The notes under the pieces are model-generated. The model was given only the letters and a program-made list of their open reading frames with translations, ran no database searches and was not told where the DNA came from. Shown here one piece after another: positions 1 through 4,752 of a DNA stretch of 6,510 bases (position 1 is the stretch's first letter; each line of letters opens with the position of its first letter). A program made the translations under genes and the position numbers. This DNA is from Porticoccaceae bacterium. Its GTDB lineage: Bacteria > Pseudomonadota > Gammaproteobacteria > Pseudomonadales > Porticoccaceae. The stretch spans positions 1 through 6,510 of the forward strand of contig NZJL01000112.1 of NCBI GenBank assembly GCA_002692165.1, given 5' to 3'.

Positions 1-122
1 GTGATGATGGCATGATGCCTCCTATGGGTGATGATGGCATGATGCCTCCTATGGGTGATGATGGCATGATGCCTCCTATGGGTGATGATGGCATGATGGG
101 TCCCCCACCAATGGAGCCTTAG
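1..122 (+). CDS. C-terminal end of a repeat-tailed protein (partial)
   Basis: Only the last 39 codons are present, read in the frame that begins at position 3 and stops at TAG 120-122; the gene continues off the left edge. The visible protein is three exact copies of the nine-residue unit DDGMMPPMG, a partial fourth, and the tail GPPPMEP. It is low in complexity, acidic, and very rich in Met and Pro, so it is probably unstructured. The plus strand is chosen because the stop codon is followed by a strong plus-strand terminator at 174-208 and because the repeat is exactly nine codons long. The reverse strand is also open through the repeat, so the strand rests on context. Met-rich tails can bind copper or be extracellular low-complexity segments, but nothing here proves either. 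The body of the protein and its function cannot be seen. Confidence 0.6.
   Translation, partial: DDGMMPPMGDDGMMPPMGDDGMMPPMGDDGMMGPPPMEP
3..98 (+). repeat. 27-bp tandem direct repeat, 3 full copies plus a 15-bp partial
   Basis: Copies lie at 3-29, 30-56 and 57-83 and are identical at every base, including synonymous positions. A fourth copy (84-98) matches for 15 bases, then diverges into a proline-rich tail. Positions 1-2 (GT) match the end of a further copy, so the array probably continues to the left. The unit length is a multiple of three and keeps the reading frame, so copy number can change without breaking the protein. Perfect identity suggests recent expansion by slippage or recombination. 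Confidence 0.95.
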
Positions 123-173
123 TTTGGATGATTGAGTTCAGTTAGATATAAAATTATCTTTAGCTTTAGATGT

Positions 174-208
174 AAGGGAATAGCAGTTAGTCTGCTATTC
201 CCTTTTTT
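174..208 (+). terminator. Rho-independent terminator of the repeat-tailed gene
   Basis: A perfect 13-bp stem (174-186 with 192-204, core GGGAATAGCAG / CTGCTATTCCC) encloses a five-base loop, TTAGT, and runs into six T residues at 203-208. It lies about 50 bases after the stop codon at 122. On the minus strand the hairpin is not followed by a T tract, so it should act mainly on plus-strand transcription, although it could also stabilise the 3' end of the convergent membrane-protein transcript. Confidence 0.92.
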
Positions 209-268
209 GTCACCTCTAACTTAGCTTGGTCGCTGGCTATCGTTTCGTCGGTTCGCGTCAACAGAGAT

Positions 269-616
269 TCATAGTAAGGCATCGATCGATAGACCTAACA
301 TCACGGTAAACAACACCGTTGCGATGGCTAGAATAATTCCAATTACCAATTCTACGGTAAGCTTGTCATTAGGCTCGGGTTCGGCATATCTAGCCACTAA
401 CAATACCACCCTGACTATTTTAAAGGTCCCATACCCACACAGAAGTACTATTAAGACCGATTTGAAGTATAAGAAGCCGAGATGTCTCGGGATTGCAAGT
501 ATTAGCTCGATGGGTGTAAAGATTAGGATGACAGCGCAAGTATACAGTATGGACAGGTAACCAATACCATATAACCAAAACGTTTTCCTCAGAGTGGGCG
601 GTATATGATCAGTCAT
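269..616 (-). CDS. Small integral membrane protein of unknown function
   Basis: This 115-residue protein, starting MTDHIPP and ending in TGA, is not one I recognise. It has a short polar N-terminus, then hydrophobic stretches at about residues 13-42 (long enough for one long or two short spans), 49-75 and 86-111. A charged acidic linker (AEPEPNDK, about 78-85) separates the last two. This suggests three or four inner-membrane helices with no visible catalytic motif. The frame stays open upstream to an ATG at 715, which would add 33 residues. I prefer 616 because the extra segment is basic and poorly ordered, but neither start has a convincing Shine-Dalgarno. The gene is divergent from the TonB-dependent receptor gene and converges on the repeat-tailed gene. 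Plus-strand reading of the region gives only a short overlapping frame with no ribosome site or recognisable protein. No link to the receptor is shown beyond adjacency. Confidence 0.6.
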   Translation of the reverse strand: MTDHIPPTLRKTFWLYGIGYLSILYTCAVILIFTPIELILAIPRHLGFLYFKSVLIVLLCGYGTFKIVRVVLLVARYAEPEPNDKLTVELVIGIILAIATVLFTVMLGLSIDALL

Positions 617-780
617 TTTTCGAATCTGACGTGAGCCATTGACTCCTATTATTACTACAAAATAATTTAAAAACAATGGCCGTGAGTCACCCGAATATCG
701 TGTTTTCAATTTCAATCGTAATCAACTTTGGATTGGTTCTTGTAAAGCCATTTAAGAAGTTTTAAAGAGAGGACAGTTAG

Positions 781-809
781 TTGCACCACAAAAGAGCAGG
801 TGTTATGGT
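781..809 (+). promoter_or_regulatory. Candidate sigma-70 promoter for the TonB-dependent receptor gene
   Basis: A -35-like TTGCAC (781-786) and a -10-like TATGGT (804-809) are separated by the ideal 17 bases. The hexamers match the consensus at only three and four of six positions. The site would give a leader of about 40 bases before the ATG at 856. The call rests on spacing and position only. Confidence 0.3.
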
Positions 810-816
810 GATCAAG

Positions 817-838
817 TTTGAATTAAATTAAAATCAAA
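817..838. promoter_or_regulatory. AT-rich imperfect inverted repeat, possible operator
   Basis: TTTGAATT (817-824) and AAATCAAA (831-838) are inverted with one mismatch around a six-base AT-only spacer. The element sits between the candidate promoter and the receptor start, where a repressor site could lie. AT-rich sequence makes such symmetry by chance fairly often, so this is a weak call. Confidence 0.2.
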
Positions 839-845
839 TTGTCTT

Positions 846-851
846 GGGGGA
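846..851 (+). promoter_or_regulatory. Purine-rich ribosome binding site that fixes the receptor start at ATG 856
   Basis: GGGGGA lies four bases before ATG 856. The frame is also open from a TTG at 844, but that codon is preceded by an AT-rich stretch with no Shine-Dalgarno and itself overlaps this site. ATG 856 also gives a normal signal peptide (MGSCKYLISYVVK...). Confidence 0.55.
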
Positions 852-855
852 TGGT

Positions 856-3309
856 ATGGGATCATGTAAGTATTTAATTAGCTACGTAGTGAAGACTTGG
901 ATAGTAACTTCGTTAATTTTTTCGTCTTTTGTTATTGGACAAGATCGCACTCTGGAAGAGATTGTTGTTACAGCGAGGGGAGTTGAAGAATCAGTAAGAG
1001 ATATTCCTGTAGCGATAACCGTCTTAAACGAGGAGCGTTTAAACAATTTGAGTCTTACAACTTTTGAGGATATTTCATCGGCTACTCCGGGCCTAGATCT
1101 CATCAGATCCGTGTCTGGAAGCGGTGCGGTGATAAATATGCGGGGCATAGCCTCGAATGGTAATAGTATCGGGATTGCTCAATCAGTCTCTACAATAATG
1201 GATGGTGTTTACTACGAAAATGGTAGAGTTATCAATGAAGGCACCTTTGACGTGAAACAAATTGCTATCCTAAAAGGACCTCAGGCGCTCTACTTTGGTA
1301 AAAACGCCACCGCTGGGGTTATCACTTTTGAAACTAACGATCCAGGCGACACCTTCGAAGCGGTTGCTAAGATGGGTTATGAAATGGAGGAAGAAAGGAC
1401 GGCATTCGAGGGAATACTTTCTGGACCCATCAGTGAAAATTTCGGAGCGCGACTTGCAATAAGGATGACGGATGCAAGCGATGGACTGATTAAAAATGCT
1501 GCCGTGGCTCAAAGCGTTAATCCCTTGGATATTGCAACAATGACGCGTCCTGGCCCCTACGCCGTGCCTGCGCCCTCCGACGATTATTGGCCTGGCCAAG
1601 AGAGTAGTTATGGTCGCCTCACTCTTAACTGGGACGCATCAGAAAATCTGAGCGTGAAATTGAAGGTTTCGCGAACCGACTATGAATCTAATTCCCCAAG
1701 TGGAGCAAGAGAGTTAACCTACTGCGGAGCTAATAATGGAGTAGCACAGCAAGGTTTTCCAGAAAATGATTGCGTAGGAGATAGGGTAATTGCGGAAAAT
1801 CCATTCCCTGGAAAGTACGCCCAATCTCATTCTAGAATGGGTCGCTTTGGTGGTGCGTTGGGCGAAGATTTTGAGTCTACCAACATAACACTCAGTCTCG
1901 ACTACACCGGCGAAAATTATGATGTCGTCGCTTATCTCAACGATCATGAGAATGAGACATATTGGGTCGGTGATTTTGACGCAGGTGGTTTGCCAAACGT
2001 GATGGCGTCAGAGAATAATACTTTCGACAGTTCATCTATAGAAATCCGCGCTAATTCGAAGTTTGATGGTGCGCTCAACTTTGTAGCCGGAATATACATG
2101 CAAGATACGGACAGATTTTTTGGTCAGGATGTAATGACTGCTACTTTAATGAACACCGCAGCTCCTCAGGTGGGTTATATTCCGGGGGATTATACACATA
2201 TGCTCTATGATAAGAGGTCTGAGAGTGACGGAGAGACATCTTCGTTATACTTCGAGGTGATAAGCGATATTTCTGATCAGACACAAGTAACAGCTGGCGT
2301 TCGTTATATCGAAGAAGAGAAGGATTCCTATTTTAAGCAACCCTATGTTAACCCTGCGGTGCTTGGTCTGTGGATACCTGCAAGTGTTGGCCAGATTGAG
2401 GCGAGTCAGAAGCATGATGATACAGTAGGAGAACTGACTATCCGACATGAATTGCGTGATGACGTTTCTATTTATGCGGCATATAAGCAAGGATGGAAAT
2501 CGGGTGGTTTCTCCAACAGCGGAATTTTGGCTGTACTTTCGAATAAGGTTTCTGATTTCACTTTTGAACCAGAAGAAGTTGATGGTTTCGAATTCGGCGT
2601 GAAGGCGTTGCTGGCGGATGGCACCCTGAGTCTGGAAGCCGAAGTTTTTTCTTATGAGTTTGAAGGACTTCAGGTAGACTTTTTCAATTCAGTCCTATGG
2701 TCCAATGTTACTTATAATGCGGGATCTGCTAAGACTGAGGGCGCTGAGATCAATCTTGTGTATGCTCCCTCTGCGATGGACGGTTTGACGCTGCATGGGT
2801 CTCTTCTTTTCCTAGATTCCGGCTATGAGGACTTTATTGCACCGTGTATTGCGGGACAAACTCCAGCAAACGGCTGCAACATTGCTCCAAATGACGTGGT
2901 CGCAGTGCCCCAGCAGCAGTTGGGAGGCGAGGATAGACTTCTGGCGCCGGATATGTCCGGTTATTTGGGAGTCGAATATGAAGCTGACTTGGGCCAAAAT
3001 CTAGTTTTCGGTACGACTATTAACCTTCAGTTCAAGGATGACTATAGTTACAGCGAATTCGCTCATCCGTATGCTAATCAAAAGGCGCATACTACCCTCG
3101 ATATGGGTATGCGCATAGGTAGTGCGGATGGCACTTGGCAGTTGGCCTTGATTGGCAAAAATTTGACCGACGAATATGCTTATTTGTTTACTAGAGATGT
3201 TCCCTCTACTGGATCTGGTACGGGCACACCAGAAGGAGTTCCAGCCGATGGTCAGACGCAAGCAAATATTGGACGGACGTTAGAAGCAGTCTTCACCTAT
3301 AGATTCTGA
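856..3309 (+). CDS. TonB-dependent outer-membrane receptor
   Basis: This 817-residue protein is a gated outer-membrane beta-barrel that takes up a ligand using energy from TonB-ExbB-ExbD. A hydrophobic signal peptide covers about residues 1-28, with likely cleavage near VIG/QD. A TonB box, EEIVVTA, is at 34-40. A plug domain runs from about 45 to 155, with the family patterns VNMRGI-like (INMRGI, near 93-98) and LKGPQALYFGKNATAG. The rest is barrel, with the late GKNLTDEYAY motif and a C-terminal phenylalanine (FTYRF) typical of BAM substrates. Cysteine pairs at 290/306 and 664/674 fall in Gly/Pro/Asn-rich segments that look like extracellular loops, so each pair may form a disulfide. The length is normal for the larger receptors of this class. 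Such receptors in marine and sphingomonad genomes import siderophores, glycans, vitamins or aromatic and terpenoid compounds; the ligand cannot be told from the sequence. It appears to be a single-gene transcript, with its own terminator. Confidence 0.95.
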   Translation: MGSCKYLISYVVKTWIVTSLIFSSFVIGQDRTLEEIVVTARGVEESVRDIPVAITVLNEERLNNLSLTTFEDISSATPGLDLIRSVSGSGAVINMRGIASNGNSIGIAQSVSTIMDGVYYENGRVINEGTFDVKQIAILKGPQALYFGKNATAGVITFETNDPGDTFEAVAKMGYEMEEERTAFEGILSGPISENFGARLAIRMTDASDGLIKNAAVAQSVNPLDIATMTRPGPYAVPAPSDDYWPGQESSYGRLTLNWDASENLSVKLKVSRTDYESNSPSGARELTYCGANNGVAQQGFPENDCVGDRVIAENPFPGKYAQSHSRMGRFGGALGEDFESTNITLSLDYTGENYDVVAYLNDHENETYWVGDFDAGGLPNVMASENNTFDSSSIEIRANSKFDGALNFVAGIYMQDTDRFFGQDVMTATLMNTAAPQVGYIPGDYTHMLYDKRSESDGETSSLYFEVISDISDQTQVTAGVRYIEEEKDSYFKQPYVNPAVLGLWIPASVGQIEASQKHDDTVGELTIRHELRDDVSIYAAYKQGWKSGGFSNSGILAVLSNKVSDFTFEPEEVDGFEFGVKALLADGTLSLEAEVFSYEFEGLQVDFFNSVLWSNVTYNAGSAKTEGAEINLVYAPSAMDGLTLHGSLLFLDSGYEDFIAPCIAGQTPANGCNIAPNDVVAVPQQQLGGEDRLLAPDMSGYLGVEYEADLGQNLVFGTTINLQFKDDYSYSEFAHPYANQKAHTTLDMGMRIGSADGTWQLALIGKNLTDEYAYLFTRDVPSTGSGTGTPEGVPADGQTQANIGRTLEAVFTYRF

Positions 3310-3334
3310 TTCAAACAGCCATAGTTCTGCCGTT

Positions 3335-3371
3335 AGCGGGGAAGATTAAAACTCTTCCCCGCTTTTCTTTT
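3335..3371 (+). terminator. Rho-independent terminator of the receptor gene
   Basis: An 11-bp perfect stem, AGCGGGGAAGA (3335-3345) with TCTTCCCCGCT (3353-3363), has a seven-base loop and is followed by TTTTCTTTT. It begins 26 bases after the receptor stop codon. It should uncouple the receptor from the crotonase gene downstream, so those genes likely need their own promoter. Confidence 0.92.
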
Positions 3372-3375
3372 GGCT

Positions 3376-3404
3376 TTTAGTTTAGAGGCCTTATAGATTA
3401 ATAT
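3376..3404 (+). promoter_or_regulatory. Weak candidate promoter for the crotonase and SnoaL-like genes
   Basis: A promoter is expected here because a strong terminator ends at 3371 and the next gene starts at 3442. The best pair I see is TTTAGT (3376-3381) and TAATAT (3399-3404) with a 17-base spacer. The -35 match is poor. The exact site is a guess. Confidence 0.2.
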
Positions 3405-3441
3405 CGACTTGGATTAACAATCGAAATCATTGAGAAAACAC

Positions 3442-4259
3442 ATGAAACCAAATTCTATTAGGTATGAAAAGTCTGAAAACGTCGCGAGAATAGTCAAAAA
3501 TAATCCGCCCCAATATGGGATGACTAAGGAAATGTTAGTCGAAATGAAATGGGCTATAGAAGATGCAGGAAAAGATAGCGATATATCTGTAATCGTTATA
3601 AGTGCCGATGGCGATGGTTTCCAGTTGGGTGCGACTGTTTTTGGTGAAATGGGGAATAAAGATTGGAATCTTTCGCCTCTTGAATGGCGTGACATTAGTA
3701 AATTTGCGCACACTCTTTTCAGATCTATAGAGACGCTCGAGAAGCCGGTTATAGGCGTTGCCAAAACAGGAGCGGTCGGCGGTGGGCTTGAGAACCTTCA
3801 CGCGTGTGACTTTGTAATAGCGTCGGAAAATGCCAAATTTAGCCAACCGGAGGTTAATCTTGGATTAATTCAGGTTGGGGTGGGACTCAGCGACTAACTC
3901 GACTAGTGGGTTGGCGTAAGGCTAAGGAACTGCTGCTCACCGGCGTTGAGATTGATGGGATGGAAGCGGAGGCTATTGGCCTGATAAACAAGGCGGTCCC
4001 GATTGAACTAGTGGACGAGGAAGTGGAGAAGCTTTGTGATCGTCTGAAACGGTGTGCTCCCGTTGCGTGGGGTTATACAAAACTGTCCATGAATAAAGTT
4101 TGGGAAACAAATCATAAATCCGGGCTAGATTTTGAGGTAGAGTCACTCGCGATGGTTGCAAGCCAAAATGAGTTTAATCAAAGTGTTTTTGACGACTTTA
4201 TTAATGGGAAACAGCCGGTGTTTGTGAAACGAAAAAATGTTACCTATGATTGGGGGTAA
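3442..4259 (+). pseudogene. Crotonase-family protein (enoyl-CoA hydratase/isomerase), split by a one-base frameshift
   Basis: Crotonases hydrate, isomerise or cleave acyl-CoA thioesters. The start is ATG 3442, with GAG at 3432-3434 as ribosome site; the upstream TTG at 3430 has none. The first frame encodes 143 clean family residues, then shifts and stops at TAA 3895. The other frame continues from 3873 as GWGGTQRLTRLVGWRKAKELLLTG and ends at 4259. Restoring one base beside C3871 gives the family motif LGLIPGWGGTQRL and a 272-residue protein, close to the usual 260 or so. GGGLE (E117) and QPEVNLG (E137) are 20 residues apart, as are the two catalytic glutamates of mitochondrial enoyl-CoA hydratase, and the second oxyanion-hole region GAVGGG is present. 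The first oxyanion segment, FQLGATVFG, departs from the usual FSAGAD. Both halves look well kept, so the lesion is recent or a sequence error. The SnoaL-like gene follows by 65 bases and is probably co-transcribed. The exact substrate is unknown. Confidence 0.88.
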
Positions 4260-4310
4260 ACGAACAATTCATGCAACGATTTGCAGGCCAGATGCAATGC
4301 CTTAAAAGGC

Positions 4311-4316
4311 AGGAGG
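4311..4316 (+). promoter_or_regulatory. Strong Shine-Dalgarno that sets the SnoaL-like gene start
   Basis: AGGAGG lies eight bases before ATG 4325. The frame is open from an upstream ATG at 4250, but that start would overlap the end of the crotonase gene, lacks a ribosome site and adds 25 residues with no family similarity. The start is therefore placed at 4325. Confidence 0.85.
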
Positions 4317-4324
4317 GGCACGAT

Positions 4325-4705
4325 ATGGATAGAGAACAAGTATTGTATCTTTTACAAGAGATCTATTTCGATAATATTGATTCTGGTAATGCCGATTTGG
4401 CCGTAGAAGCGATGCATAGCGATGTTGTCTGGGTTCACACTCAAGTTTGGGAGCATGATGGTCACAATCGGGATTCGTTGGATACTTTAAGTGGTCGAGA
4501 GGAGCTGCGAGCATTTCTCACTTCGAGGATTCCTGAGATGCAGAGAGAGGGAATTGAGCACAAGGTGCGCAAGGTTATTATTGATGGAAAAGAGGGAGCG
4601 TTTCAGGCACAAGTTGTCGGCCCTGATGGTGATGCCAAAGATTTCTTCGGTTGGATTGAATTAAGAGATGGAAAGATCGGACGTTACCGCGTAATTCCGC
4701 ATTGA
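4325..4705 (+). CDS. SnoaL-like / NTF2-like fold protein
   Basis: This 126-residue soluble protein has the usual length and layout of the SnoaL/NTF2-like superfamily. N-terminal helices come first (DREQVLYLLQEIYFDNIDSGNADLAVEAM), then the strand HSDVVWVHTQ, a helix near GREELRAFLTSRIPEM, and three closing strands (VRKVIIDGKEGAFQAQVVG, DFFGWIELRDGKIGRYRVIPH). It has no signal peptide and no membrane span, so it should be cytoplasmic. Members act as small-molecule isomerases, cyclases or dehydratases, or only bind ligands. His and Asp residues that could line the pocket are present (for example in VHTQVWEHDGHNRD, about residues 37-50), but I cannot assign a catalytic set. It follows the crotonase gene by 65 bases on the same strand with no terminator between, so a shared transcript is likely. 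A role in the same catabolic step or pathway is inference. Confidence 0.8.
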   Translation: MDREQVLYLLQEIYFDNIDSGNADLAVEAMHSDVVWVHTQVWEHDGHNRDSLDTLSGREELRAFLTSRIPEMQREGIEHKVRKVIIDGKEGAFQAQVVGPDGDAKDFFGWIELRDGKIGRYRVIPH

Positions 4706-4716
4706 CCAATCAAAAG

Positions 4717-4744
4717 AGGCAGCGGCTAGTTGAATTTAGCTGCT
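4717..4744. terminator. Weak hairpin between convergent genes, possible bidirectional terminator
   Basis: The SnoaL-like gene and the DUF3604 gene converge with only 47 bases between stop codons. Two alternative stems are possible: AGCGGCTA (4721-4728) with TAGCTGCT (4737-4744), containing one G-U pair on the plus strand, or GCAGC (4719-4723) with GCTGC (4739-4743). On the minus strand the second stem is followed by CTCTTTTG, a short T-rich tail; the plus-strand tail is poor. The structure is weaker than the two other terminators in the window. Confidence 0.35.
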
Positions 4745-4752
4745 ATAGTCTT

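Noticed and set aside
1..98. CRISPR-like direct repeats
   Set aside because: The 27-base units are directly abutting with no spacers, and they encode an in-frame nine-residue peptide repeat, so this is a coding tandem repeat.
324..560. Plus-strand 78-residue frame opposite the membrane-protein gene
   Set aside because: It has no ribosome site or recognisable protein, and the opposite strand gives a coherent multi-span membrane protein.
3860..3900. Programmed -1 ribosomal frameshift in the crotonase gene
   Set aside because: No canonical X XXY YYZ slippery heptamer is present in the zero frame (GGA TTA ATT CAG), and the conserved proline of the IPG motif is missing, which a deleted C explains better.
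3906..4259. Separate small gene starting at GTG 3906
   Set aside because: It is the C-terminal half of the crotonase; family sequence (GWGGTQRLTRL) already runs in that frame from 3873, before the GTG, and no ribosome site precedes it.
4250..4324. N-terminal extension of the SnoaL-like protein from ATG 4250
   Set aside because: It overlaps the crotonase stop, lacks a Shine-Dalgarno and does not resemble the family; the strong AGGAGG points to ATG 4325.
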